64,000 bases of DNA from Ignavibacteria bacterium UBA2373 (GTDB lineage: Bacteria; Bacteroidota; Ignavibacteria; Kapaibacteriales; UBA961): NCBI GenBank assembly GCA_002344005.1, contig DDTD01000096.1:56974-120973 (forward strand), given 5' to 3'. The notes below the pieces were generated by a model, which was given only the letters and a program-made list of their open reading frames with translations, was not told the DNA's origin and ran no database searches. Positions 9,178-18,448 of the stretch are shown piece after piece (position 1 is the first letter of the stretch; every line of letters begins with the position of its first letter). Both the position numbers and the translations under genes were made by a program.

Positions 9178-9315
9178 CAGCCCTCACTCTTCCCCAACTC
9201 ATCGGTGATTGTTTAGAACTATAAGTGGTATTGGGATACTAACATGAAGAATTGTGTTTGGGTGGACAGACAAAATTTTGTAGTTTTGAGGAAATGAATT
9301 ACGTTTTGCGTGAAT
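9176..9315 (+). repeat. 140-bp direct repeat, copy D (right flank of the VbhA/Fic unit)
   Basis: Near-identical to 8046-8185. It starts at the stop codon of fic. It carries the 17-mer at 9186-9202, TTTG at 9257-9260 and TAGTTTTG at 9281-9288. Its 3' end (AATGAATTACG) diverges from the AATGAAAGGTG of the other copies. It ends 29 bp before the next gene (9345). Confidence 0.92.
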
Positions 9316-9344
9316 GAGAGAGTGAGTATTCATAATTAGAACCT

Positions 9345-10355
9345 ATGCTAGATGACTTTCAAATAGAACTTAAAAAATCCTTTCGTTCTTATCATAAGAT
9401 GAGGACAATAAAGGAATGCTTTTATCACAAGAAGGACGAGTGCAAAGGAAGAATTAAGCACGCCCACAGCCTGCAACGTAATAAGAGGCTTTCAATTCTT
9501 GAAGAAGAAATAGATGGAAATAGTATGTTATACACTTTCACAGAATTCGAAATAGGGAAAGAAGTATTTATTAAAAAACTGATTCCAATTGGAAAGGGAA
9601 AAGCATCCGCTTTTTTCGGATTTTGTGATTTTCATGACACTAATTTGTTTTCGGAGATTGAAAATAAAGAGTACATAGATTCTGATTATCATCATTTCTT
9701 ACATTCATATAGATCATTTGCGCATTCATATCATAGAAAAAATGAAGAAATGAAAGGAAACTCTAGTATTAGCCAAATCAACAAAAGTTGTTCTGACGAT
9801 TTTAATAATGAGATTCTTCATGGAAATACCTTAGCAATAAATGACTTACATTACTATAAGAAATTTCTAGACAAATGGATAGAGAATAAAGAATATGACA
9901 GATTGGATTATCTGACTGTTGTTTTACCAGAACTACACCCAATTGCTTGTTCATCTTTGATAAGTCCATTTTATAGCCTAAAAGGTCATAGTATAAACGT
10001 TCATGATAATCCTAATATTCCATGGTCACCAATAATGTTAACTGTACTTCCTGATTTCACACAAACGATTATCATTCTTGCAAGTTTCCCTGATGATAAG
10101 AATGGATTACTTTTCCTAGATGAACTTAGAGAATTAAATGAATATCAATTCAAAAGAGCTATATCTACTTTGTTAATATATTTTGCAGAAAATACATTTA
10201 TTAGTCCATCATTATGGAAAAATTTAGGTCAAGAACGACAAGACTTACTATGTCGAGAATTGGAAAAGGGGATAACTTTAGGACTAACTGAAACACCGAA
10301 GAAGTTCGAATTTAGCAAACTAAATCTCTTTAAAAAGCAGTATAAGTATGTGTAA
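9345..10355 (+). CDS. Uncharacterised Cys/His-rich protein of accessory islands
   Basis: 336 residues, no signal peptide. The N-terminal third has a CFYHKKDECKG segment followed by IKHAHSLQRNKRL, then GKASAFFGFCDFHDTNLF and an SYRSFAHSYHRK helix. I remember this order of motifs (Cys/His pair, AHSxQ, ASTFxGFCxxHD, YRA) from a widespread uncharacterised family in scattered accessory regions. The Cys and His residues suggest a metal site, possibly treble-clef or HNH-like, but I cannot assign an activity. Residues 160-320 look alpha/beta and lack a known motif. It is preceded by copy D of the dispersed element and followed by an inverted-repeat region, so it is another single-gene unit. A defence or toxin role would be a guess. 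Confidence 0.75.
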   Translation: MLDDFQIELKKSFRSYHKMRTIKECFYHKKDECKGRIKHAHSLQRNKRLSILEEEIDGNSMLYTFTEFEIGKEVFIKKLIPIGKGKASAFFGFCDFHDTNLFSEIENKEYIDSDYHHFLHSYRSFAHSYHRKNEEMKGNSSISQINKSCSDDFNNEILHGNTLAINDLHYYKKFLDKWIENKEYDRLDYLTVVLPELHPIACSSLISPFYSLKGHSINVHDNPNIPWSPIMLTVLPDFTQTIIILASFPDDKNGLLFLDELRELNEYQFKRAISTLLIYFAENTFISPSLWKNLGQERQDLLCRELEKGITLGLTETPKKFEFSKLNLFKKQYKYV

Positions 10356-10379
10356 AATAACAAAAGCTAACAACAACTA

Positions 10380-10500
10380 TATTTAAATTGCCGCATTTCA
10401 ATTGCGGCGGTGCTCGCAATAAGCCGTGTAGCTCACAACAAAAGCGGTACGGGGTGATAGGATTGCAACCGCCATACCCACACTTCGCAAAGCTGATAAC
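10380..10500 (+). repeat. Imperfect inverted-repeat region after the 9345 gene
   Basis: GGCGGTGCTCGCAAT (10406-10420) can pair with ATTGCAACCGCC (10462-10473) if a three-base bulge is allowed, enclosing a loop of about 41 nt. The region is more GC-rich than its surroundings and is flanked by AACAAC (about 10372-10377) and GATAAC (10495-10500). The shape recalls a degenerate integron attC-like hairpin, but the diagnostic R boxes are not convincing. No Rho-independent T tract follows. Confidence 0.35.
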
Positions 10501-10527
10501 AATCGTGCATCATATTAAAAAACAGAA

Positions 10528-11634
10528 ATGAACATAAAATTAAAATTGATATATCTTATACTCATATTGACACTCAACTTTTCCTGTATTGAAAAAAAAT
10601 CAATAGAAAATGGACTTAATAAATCCGAATTTGTAGAGTCTTCAAAAAACGATACCTTAAAATTTACTTCAGGAATTCGTGCTATATTTCAAGACAGCAA
10701 AGGAAATTATTGGTTTGGAAGTCTTCAAGAAGGGGTAGCCGTTTATAATGGAAAATCATTCATTTACTTTAATAGTGATGACGGATTGTCAGACAATCAG
10801 ATTCACAATATACAAGAAGACAAAGCGGGTATTATATGGTTTAATACTCAACAGGGAGTGAGTAGCTATGATGGAAAAAAAATTGTAAATCACACCAAAG
10901 CAGACATAGAAAAATCACAAACCACATTCCCAATTCAGATTACTAAGCCTTTGAATGGTCAATGGATGAAATCAGATAATGACCTTTGGTTTGAAGCCGG
11001 AACTAAAGAAGGCGTTTATCGGTATGATGGGAAAAATTTAATTTATTTAGCATTTCCACCACATAAAGTGCTTAATCATTATGATAATTTATTTGCAGTA
11101 ACAGGCATCTCCAAAGGAAAAAACAATATGATCTGGTTTGCTACTTACGCAGGTGTTTTTGGTTACAATGGAAAAGAATTTACAATCATCAATGATGAAA
11201 CATTAGGGCTTGATAGAAATATTGCACCACTACATATTAGAAGTATTTTCGAAGACTCTAAAGGCAGGCTTTGGATTGGTAATAATGGGATAGGCGTATT
11301 ACTGAGGGAAGGTGATTCAATCATTAATTTTTCAGAAAAAAATAACTTGATTCACCCGGCAAGTGGAAAAAAAGGCGATACATCAATGCCCGGCACTCTT
11401 GAGCACATTTTCACCATTGCAGAAGACGGAGAAGGTAATATTTGGTTTGGGGACAGGGATACGGGTATTTGGAAATATGATGGTGTAAAGATGACTAGTT
11501 ACACAAAGAAAGATGGACTTAGTAATGACAATGCCTTATCAATTTTCGAAGATAATAAAGGTGTATTGTGGTTTGGAATGGCAGACGGGAAATTATATAA
11601 ATTTAACGGAAATACTTTTGAAAAGCAATTGTAA
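10528..11634 (+). CDS. Lipoprotein with two-component-regulator-type propeller repeats
   Basis: 368 residues. The signal peptide ends in TLNFSC, a good lipobox, so the protein is probably membrane-anchored. The rest is made of repeats of the Reg_prop type, each with a [I/F]-x-[E/D]-D-x-x-G-x-[I/L]-W-F-G core: visible at IFQDSKGNYWFG, IQEDKAGIIWFN, IFEDSKGRLWIG, IAEDGEGNIWFG and IFEDNKGVLWFG. Such repeats form beta-propellers that sense ligands in hybrid two-component proteins. Here no kinase or HTH domain follows, so it is a free-standing propeller. It closes the accessory array: the 17-mer ACTCTTCCCCAACTCAT occurs 27 bp after its stop. Confidence 0.85.
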   Translation: MNIKLKLIYLILILTLNFSCIEKKSIENGLNKSEFVESSKNDTLKFTSGIRAIFQDSKGNYWFGSLQEGVAVYNGKSFIYFNSDDGLSDNQIHNIQEDKAGIIWFNTQQGVSSYDGKKIVNHTKADIEKSQTTFPIQITKPLNGQWMKSDNDLWFEAGTKEGVYRYDGKNLIYLAFPPHKVLNHYDNLFAVTGISKGKNNMIWFATYAGVFGYNGKEFTIINDETLGLDRNIAPLHIRSIFEDSKGRLWIGNNGIGVLLREGDSIINFSEKNNLIHPASGKKGDTSMPGTLEHIFTIAEDGEGNIWFGDRDTGIWKYDGVKMTSYTKKDGLSNDNALSIFEDNKGVLWFGMADGKLYKFNGNTFEKQL

Positions 11635-11660
11635 GAAACACTGTATGAACAACATTAGTT

Positions 11661-11677
11661 ACTCTTCCCCAACTCAT
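11661..11677 (+). repeat. 17-bp array signature, third copy
   Basis: ACTCTTCCCCAACTCAT is identical to 8056-8072 and 9186-9202. All three lie 9-35 bp after the stop codon of an accessory gene. Here the sequence after it does not continue with the 140-bp repeat, so this is a truncated or terminal copy marking the right end of the array. Confidence 0.8.
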
Positions 11678-11800
11678 ACATGTTTTTTAATCAATTTTAG
11701 TAATGTGATATTCCCAATAAGCATAGTGGAGTTAATACAAGTGCGATTTTATAATACCTTAATTTTTTAACTGTGTATATTTGTGTCAATTATTGTCTTT

Positions 11801-12874
11801 TTATGTATGATGTATAATTTCTAAAAATGCTTGCTCTATTGCAATACTGTCTTGTTCATGAAACCATCCCATGTGAGCCACACGAATAATATCATTTTCA
11901 AGATGTTTTTGCCCGCGAGCCACACGAATATTATGTTCTAATAATTTATTGGCAATTATATGTGCTTGTTGCGGCATAGCCAATGCCGTGAGTGCATTGC
12001 AAGGTGATTGAGAAAAAAGAGAAATATTGTTTTTCATAAAAAAGTCACGCAATCTTTGAGCTGTTTTTGCATGTCTTTCCCATACATTTTCCAATCCTTC
12101 TTGTTCAATCATCTGCAAAGCGGTATATGTGGCACGCACAAGCGTGACGGCGGGTGTCCACGGGGTTGTTCCTTTTATATATGCTTCCCTTGCTTTGCAT
12201 AAATCAAAATATATACCCTTGGGCGATGATTTTTCTACTATGTCCCATGCTTTTTGGCTGAGTGCAATAAATGCTAAGCCGGGCGGTGACATAAGACCTT
12301 TTTGCGATGCAGTAATAAGCACATCAATTCCCCATTCATCCATACGACATTCATGAACTCCGATGGCTGTAATGCCGTCAATACACACTAAAGCATTGCT
12401 ATTTTGTCGAATAATAGGCAATAATTTTTGAATATCGGTAAGCGTACCTGATGATGTTTCGCAATGAACAAGCCATATCATATCAAGGTCGGGATTATTG
12501 CGCAAAAACACTTCAATTTCTTCGGCATCGGGTGCTTTTCCCCATTCTGTTTTGTATGTACACACGTCCATACCATAGCGTTCCATCAAAGTGCCCCATC
12601 GTTCTCCAAAACGACCATTGGCAATCGTTGCTCCTTTTTTGTGCTCACCGCATAAATTCATCACTGCTGCCTCTGCCGCACCAGTGCCCGATGACATTAA
12701 TGTTATCACGGGCATAGATGTTAAAAATACCTTTTGCAATGATGTAGAAAACTCGCGAAATATGGCGGTAAACTCCGCACTGCGATGATATATAATCGGT
12801 AATGCCGCTGCATCATAAACGGCAGGCGGTAAAGGTGTCGGTCCGGGTGTATAAAGTCTTTCAGATTGCTGCAC
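11801..12874 (-). CDS. Class-V PLP aminotransferase (alanine/serine-glyoxylate aminotransferase-like)
   Basis: 357 residues, full length for the family of alanine-glyoxylate, serine-pyruvate and soluble-hydrogenase small-subunit-like aminotransferases. Visible: YTPGPTPLPP at the N-terminus, TLMSSGTGAAEAA for phosphate binding, LVHCETSSG, the CIDGITAIGVHE Asp region and the Schiff-base lysine in ASQKGLMSPPG near residue 190. The substrate cannot be fixed from the motifs; glyoxylate or 3-phosphohydroxypyruvate-type reactions are both possible. Its start is 12 bp after the stop of the large surface-protein gene upstream, so they may share a transcript. Confidence 0.87.
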   Translation of the reverse strand: MQQSERLYTPGPTPLPPAVYDAAALPIIYHRSAEFTAIFREFSTSLQKVFLTSMPVITLMSSGTGAAEAAVMNLCGEHKKGATIANGRFGERWGTLMERYGMDVCTYKTEWGKAPDAEEIEVFLRNNPDLDMIWLVHCETSSGTLTDIQKLLPIIRQNSNALVCIDGITAIGVHECRMDEWGIDVLITASQKGLMSPPGLAFIALSQKAWDIVEKSSPKGIYFDLCKAREAYIKGTTPWTPAVTLVRATYTALQMIEQEGLENVWERHAKTAQRLRDFFMKNNISLFSQSPCNALTALAMPQQAHIIANKLLEHNIRVARGQKHLENDIIRVAHMGWFHEQDSIAIEQAFLEIIHHT

Positions 12875-12886
12875 AAATATTCTGCA

Positions 12887-15800
12887 TTATTGAACAATAC
12901 ATTTTATTTTTTCTGATGAATAGACGGTTTGTACGGTGATAAAATATATTCCGGCAGGTAATGAACCGGGAACCGTTATTTGTTGCGATGTCGTCTGTGC
13001 AGTAAGCCATGGCGTAAGCATTATTGACTCTCCCATCAAATCCGTGACCGTAAAGCGCACCGGCGATGTTCCTTGTTTACTTCTGTATTCAAGCACTATG
13101 GAACGACTATCCTGCACGGTTTGCACAGTAGTTTCAATATAACCCACAGGTACGGGTATTGCCACAAGACATCCATACACTATTGTTAATGAACCGGTTA
13201 CGCGTTCAGTATTTACGGGATGGCGCGAAAAAACTTGATATTGATGAATGCGCAAAGGTGTATTATTTTCCACATTGGTTAATGTATATCCTTCCACAAA
13301 AAATAAAGTATCCTGAGCGTGTACATCACTGTCTTTATTATGCAAAGTAAGGCGAATAGTATCTTTATTGATGGTGTATGGAATATTTATTTTTTCTATG
13401 CCTTCATAGCGAAAAACATTTCTTACATTGAGCGAACGATGATTAATAAGCAATATAATATTCACGGAATCAATTTCGGCTTCGGCAATGGCACCTTTTT
13501 GCCACAATGGTAATTGGACTGTGGTTGCATAATTTTCCGTGTGTTTGCGCATGGAAACCGTATGGTTATATTGCACATGCGGGATGGTATAAGTCATTGG
13601 AATAATTGCACTATCCTTACATTCTGATTGCACTTTTATGTTCATTTCAGCATTATATGTTCCAACAATCGTAGCATACCATGCAATACGTATCGTTTCG
13701 GAAGCACCCGCAGCTAAAATATAGGGCGGTGGGCGCATTCCTATAATTGTACAATTATTGCCCGTTAGTGTTATATCCGTAATTTCTCTGTCAATAACCG
13801 ATGAATTAGTAATAATAACCGAATCAAAGACTTGTCTGTCAAGTGCTCCTCTTGGCGTGATGAGCGGCGACGGTCTTACAGTAAATTCCGGTTGAATTAT
13901 TTCGCCATTTATGGAAAATGTGCCTTGTGTGGGACATACCAATGTTTTATACATAATTATTTCATCCCAAGAACCGAGAGCGGCTTGATTTGGCATTAAT
14001 ACTATTTCCGCATTAGCAACAGATTGTGGAGGCACAATAACCGTATCATTTTGTAATAATACGCCTTTTACCGGTTTAGAACGCTGAAATATGACAGTAT
14101 CTTGCAATAAACCGCTATTAGTAAATGGGATAATAAATGATTTTTCCGCAGCACATATTTCATGTCTGCCCATTGGTATTTCTTGTATTGCCGTAGATGT
14201 TTGTGCCTTGAAAAATGACGATGTTAAAGCCACAGTTTGCGCCGCAGATGAGCGCAAAGAACGTAATCTGATTTCACCACTGTGATTTTGTTCATTTGTG
14301 GGAAAATATTGCACTTTAATAAATAATTTCTGATCTCCGGCTAATATATATGGTAATGTCGGCGGATCAATCAAAGAAAAATCCGGCGCGCCTTTTATTA
14401 AAGCCAATTCCGTAATTGTATCAGCCACAGCACTTTCATTGGAAATAGTAAATGTGGAATGAGCAATAGAAGGTGTGCATCGCTGCGGAGTAAATAATAT
14501 TTCATTTGTCGAAAGTCCTATACCCGTCAGAATTGATTGTAGTACAATAGGAACACATCGTGCGCCGACACATTCTTTTGTTGCCACAAAACACACTTCA
14601 CCACGATATGTCATTTCTGTTGTTGGATTTACTTCAACAGTTGCCACATAATCTTGCCCGGGTGCAAGTAATAATGGCTTAGGAATATTCACCAAATTCC
14701 AGTCAGGACGATTAGGGTTCAGCGTGGCATCGGTAATTTCCGCCACAGCCGTGCCGGCATTACGAATTGTTACGGTGCGTTTAGTGATTTTTCCTACCAT
14801 CACAGTACCTTTTATGGTATCGGGTTGTGCTTGCAACACCACATTTTTGCCTATACATGACACAGGAATACGTATAAAATCGCCACAGGGTTGGAAACGA
14901 ATTTCTACCGTATCCACATTAAGTCCAATATTTTCAGGTTTAAAAATAACTGTTATTTTAGCAGAATCGGCATTAGCTAATTGTTGCGGGGCGGGAAAAC
15001 CTTCACGCCACAGAACTCGCACTTTGCCAAGTTTAGTCCCAATATATGTCATTGTTGCTTGAGTAGTACCAAAATTACGCACAACAAAAGTCCCTGTTTT
15101 TTCTTCGCCTATACAAATTTCAGGTCCAATAACCGCAGGTATATTTGTTGAAATAAGCGGTCCTGCAAAATGTGCATCCACTTCTACAGAAAATGCTGTT
15201 TTATTACCGCGTTTAGTGGTCGAATCATTACAACTGAATTGTAAAATTGCCTTACTTATTTTTGTTGCTGATGTCACAGCATAGCGTATTTTCAACCATG
15301 CCTTATGTTTCGGCTGAATAATCGTTGTTCTGTCACCTTGTGTATTCCAACCGATAATAGAAAAATTCTGCGGATCGGTCGTGGACATAACCACACCATA
15401 GATATGTAAGGGTGCATTACCCGTATTTTCAATTGGAATAGAATCGGTAAAGGTATTGGTACATTGCGCTTTCAGGGAAAATTTATCGGGATGTACCACA
15501 ATAGGCGAAATGCCATAAGCGCGTGTATTAACAATAAATTCACAAGAATTAACCGTCAGAATATAACGTGCGGCAATCCATCCTGTATCCGTGGGATTTA
15601 CGCCGATGCGCAAACGTTCGGTTGTTGAAGGTTGAATAATTAATGGTAAAGGTGAAAGGAATGAAAATTCTGCTGTGCCCAATATTTTTTGTGCTTTTTT
15701 TACCTGTACACTTTGTAATAATCCATTTGTCACAGATATTAATTGCTCCGATACTTTACCGCATGGTGCTTGGTCCAATACAATAATCGAATCTAATGAT

Positions 15801-17125
15801 TGTGCTGTAATACTTTCAGCTTTGCCTGTCAGCGGGATAAGAAATACCGTTGGTGGCGAGCCAACGGAAATAGTCATCATTGCTTCGCGTGTTCCAATAT
15901 CTTTGGGAGTAAATTTTACAATTAATCGCACACTGTCGCAACCGGCAATGGAAAATGGCGGAATAGGTTGATGAATACTGAAATCGTCGGGATGTGTACC
16001 GTCTATATTCACCGTTGCTAATTCGGGTTCAAAGGATTGAAGCTTTACATAAAGAGTATCATAACTCACTGATGGGAAACAACGGTCGCCGAAATGTAAA
16101 GCCGTTTTGGATGTGGAACGATAAGGACTACGCATACGATAAATAGCGCCGTCGGCGGCAATCCACCCTGTAGTATCATCACTAAACCACACATCATCAC
16201 AACTTGCCTTCACGCCGCAATTGCGCAAAAGCCAGCTTTGCCCGCCATTGGAAGTATAATATACACGTGAGCCGACACCCACTGCCCAACCGCGCTGCGC
16301 ATCCAATAAAAATGTGCCGAACATTGCCCCACCGCTGCTGAAATTATTCCATGTTGTACCATCATCGGTGCTGAAACGCATCCCACCTGCATTACCTGCG
16401 CCCGAACATTCCGTTCCTGCGGTCGGGATTAAGTATGAATTATTCACTTTCGTAAATTCCTCATGCCACACACCTGTTCCCGTGGGCGATTTTACCGACC
16501 ATGTCACGCCACCATTGCTTGTTTCCCAAAGATAACCGCTGCTCATTGCCCATCCCGCCCCTGTGGCAGAAGTAAGAAACACATCACTCATTCCGGAACG
16601 GTCAACTCTCGTGGTATCGCGAAAAGCATTCCATGTTGCTCCGCCATTGGTTGTCCTATAAAAACTTCTGATATTATCAATACCGCAGCCGCCGCCTATC
16701 ACCATACCCGTATCGGCTGTCGGGAAATGTGTTCCCCATAATGAATTGCCAGCACTTGCAGGAGTAATGCTCGACCATGTTGCTCCGCCATCGGTGCTCT
16801 TAAAAATACCGGCATTGCCGGAAGTGTAACCAATAGAAGTATTTACAAAATGAATGCTTTCAAGGTGATCATTATTGGATGGTGAATATGGCACTGTTGT
16901 TCCTTGCCATGTTGCTCCAGCGTCTGTGGTTCGTATCACATGACCTTTTGCACCACATACCCAGCCGAATTGCGGATTCGACGGCAAAAAGTACACATCT
17001 AACCATAAAGTGGCATGATAAGGCGGTTGTAACGGAACGGCTTCCCAACGCTGCCCCATAAGCATAGTGCATGATCCTATTATTGCAAAAACAACAAAAT
17101 AGACAAGTGGTCGAATATGTTTCAT
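12887..17125 (-). CDS. Large T9SS surface protein: YCF48-type repeats plus choice-of-anchor-D domains
   Basis: 1412 residues. A signal peptide (to about residue 24, MLMG-QRWEAV) targets it to the Sec pathway. Residues about 30-330 hold at least four YCF48/BNR-like blades with the core DGGATW or NGGxSW. Residues about 345-1250 are a series of ASH/choice-of-anchor-D immunoglobulin-like domains, recognisable by repeating PxSxxxxIxVxFxPT patterns such as DSVRLIVKFTPKDIG. The last 80 residues form a T9SS type-A-like sorting domain, with SLPAGIYFITVQT just before the end. The expected fate is export and attachment or release at the cell surface. Function unknown; adhesin or matrix roles are common guesses. 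Confidence 0.88.
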   Translation of the reverse strand: MKHIRPLVYFVVFAIIGSCTMLMGQRWEAVPLQPPYHATLWLDVYFLPSNPQFGWVCGAKGHVIRTTDAGATWQGTTVPYSPSNNDHLESIHFVNTSIGYTSGNAGIFKSTDGGATWSSITPASAGNSLWGTHFPTADTGMVIGGGCGIDNIRSFYRTTNGGATWNAFRDTTRVDRSGMSDVFLTSATGAGWAMSSGYLWETSNGGVTWSVKSPTGTGVWHEEFTKVNNSYLIPTAGTECSGAGNAGGMRFSTDDGTTWNNFSSGGAMFGTFLLDAQRGWAVGVGSRVYYTSNGGQSWLLRNCGVKASCDDVWFSDDTTGWIAADGAIYRMRSPYRSTSKTALHFGDRCFPSVSYDTLYVKLQSFEPELATVNIDGTHPDDFSIHQPIPPFSIAGCDSVRLIVKFTPKDIGTREAMMTISVGSPPTVFLIPLTGKAESITAQSLDSIIVLDQAPCGKVSEQLISVTNGLLQSVQVKKAQKILGTAEFSFLSPLPLIIQPSTTERLRIGVNPTDTGWIAARYILTVNSCEFIVNTRAYGISPIVVHPDKFSLKAQCTNTFTDSIPIENTGNAPLHIYGVVMSTTDPQNFSIIGWNTQGDRTTIIQPKHKAWLKIRYAVTSATKISKAILQFSCNDSTTKRGNKTAFSVEVDAHFAGPLISTNIPAVIGPEICIGEEKTGTFVVRNFGTTQATMTYIGTKLGKVRVLWREGFPAPQQLANADSAKITVIFKPENIGLNVDTVEIRFQPCGDFIRIPVSCIGKNVVLQAQPDTIKGTVMVGKITKRTVTIRNAGTAVAEITDATLNPNRPDWNLVNIPKPLLLAPGQDYVATVEVNPTTEMTYRGEVCFVATKECVGARCVPIVLQSILTGIGLSTNEILFTPQRCTPSIAHSTFTISNESAVADTITELALIKGAPDFSLIDPPTLPYILAGDQKLFIKVQYFPTNEQNHSGEIRLRSLRSSAAQTVALTSSFFKAQTSTAIQEIPMGRHEICAAEKSFIIPFTNSGLLQDTVIFQRSKPVKGVLLQNDTVIVPPQSVANAEIVLMPNQAALGSWDEIIMYKTLVCPTQGTFSINGEIIQPEFTVRPSPLITPRGALDRQVFDSVIITNSSVIDREITDITLTGNNCTIIGMRPPPYILAAGASETIRIAWYATIVGTYNAEMNIKVQSECKDSAIIPMTYTIPHVQYNHTVSMRKHTENYATTVQLPLWQKGAIAEAEIDSVNIILLINHRSLNVRNVFRYEGIEKINIPYTINKDTIRLTLHNKDSDVHAQDTLFFVEGYTLTNVENNTPLRIHQYQVFSRHPVNTERVTGSLTIVYGCLVAIPVPVGYIETTVQTVQDSRSIVLEYRSKQGTSPVRFTVTDLMGESIMLTPWLTAQTTSQQITVPGSLPAGIYFITVQTVYSSEKIKCIVQ

Positions 17126-17371
17126 AAGCTCAAACCCTACTTTATATGGTTATATCAAGTGCTATTTACTGAAAAGAATTGGCATTTCCAATACTTCCAC
17201 AAAAAAAAATTGATATGTACGCAATGATGAGTACAAGTAATGAGTGCTTTTTGGTCAAAAATGTATCAGTGTGAGTATTGATTTTTTTACCAAAGTTGAG
17301 CATATTACGATTTCAAGTTTATGAACATTCCCCGCTATCAGAATAGTTGTTTATTCTGAACAGAGGGTGGT

Positions 17372-17509
17372 ATGACTATGGCTTCTACCTTAGCTTATCA
17401 CTCAAGCTCAAAAAGAAATCCGTACTATTTTTATCCTCAAAACGGCTATATTTACAAGCCGTCCCATTATATGAATCCAATAGTAAAAAACATCGTGTTG
17501 TTTCTATAA
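17372..17509 (+). CDS. Possible small ORF in the 711-bp gap
   Basis: A 45-residue frame (MTMASTLAYHSSSK...KNIVLFL) preceded by a purine-rich AGAGGGTGG. It is Tyr/Pro-rich in the middle (NPYYFYPQNGYIYKP). No homologue comes to mind and it may be chance. The rest of the gap from 17126 to 17836 shows no clear gene, repeat or structured RNA. Confidence 0.2.
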   Translation: MTMASTLAYHSSSKRNPYYFYPQNGYIYKPSHYMNPIVKNIVLFL

Positions 17510-17836
17510 AAAAGCAGAATAAATGACTAATATTGAAAGAATTTCCACAATCCGACAATTCATGTCATAATGGTATGCCCATTATTTGAAAAAGTTTTGC
17601 TAAGTTGCAGATAGTATAGTGCGAAGCCACGGTTCAATGATGGAGTATGATATACACTGATTGGATATTGGATGTTATAGTGGATAGAAGAATAGTAAAG
17701 AGCCGCTGCCTACCGCAACAATAATTTTTTCTATTGTAATAGGAAAGATTGCCAAGATTCATAAGAATAGTACAAAAAACAATCTTTCATATATGCAAAA
17801 CCAAGTTCTTCAACACTAATCCAAAGGAATAAAACT

Positions 17837-18382
17837 ATGAAAAACATTAGTGCAATACTCATTGTGTTCATCAGTATTCTTGCTCTGAACGCTTGTAATA
17901 ATACTCCCGCATCCGTGATGGAAGACACATGGGTTGAAATCAAAGACACGACACATTTGCCGGACATAGACATTTTAGATGGATATTGGGAAGAATTTAG
18001 AGGTATTATTGTCCGTAACAGTGAAGAATATAGTAGCATACCGAAACGAATTATAGATACAACATATATTAAAAATGTTTTCACGGGAACCTTGCCCGAA
18101 GCACCGGACTTTGCATCATATAGTTACCTTGCTTACACTTTTTTTGAAGTTGATATAATTAAACATCCTCGATATAATCGTGCACCGCAGGTAAAATTGA
18201 GAAGGGTTTTAAGAAATGATAGTCAGAAAAAAATTCGCTATGAATTAGATGTTATGCAAGATCCTAATTTCGCAACCCCTTTTGCTTTACAAATGGTGCA
18301 TCGGCAAAACTGGATTCGTATTCCGAAAGTACCGATTGATTATTCTTTTGAAATTGATATTCTACTCATCCCATTCGACTAA
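17837..18382 (+). CDS. Small lipoprotein, unknown function
   Basis: 181 residues. The signal peptide ends in ILALNAC, a clear lipobox with Cys at residue 20. The mature part is acidic at first (EDTWVEIKDTTHLPDIDILDGYWEEF) and beta-rich after it. No domain recognised. It lies 66 bp upstream of three tandem paralogous secreted proteins on the same strand and may be expressed with them. Confidence 0.8.
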   Translation: MKNISAILIVFISILALNACNNTPASVMEDTWVEIKDTTHLPDIDILDGYWEEFRGIIVRNSEEYSSIPKRIIDTTYIKNVFTGTLPEAPDFASYSYLAYTFFEVDIIKHPRYNRAPQVKLRRVLRNDSQKKIRYELDVMQDPNFATPFALQMVHRQNWIRIPKVPIDYSFEIDILLIPFD

Positions 18383-18448
18383 TAGTATGAAAAAAGAATA
18401 TTGATGAGATAAATACAAAATAAACGTTTCACTATACTCTTAACTTGC

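Noticed and set aside
17731..18084. 117-residue minus-strand frame over the start of the small lipoprotein gene
   Set aside because: It lies antisense to a gene with a clear lipobox and has no family features.
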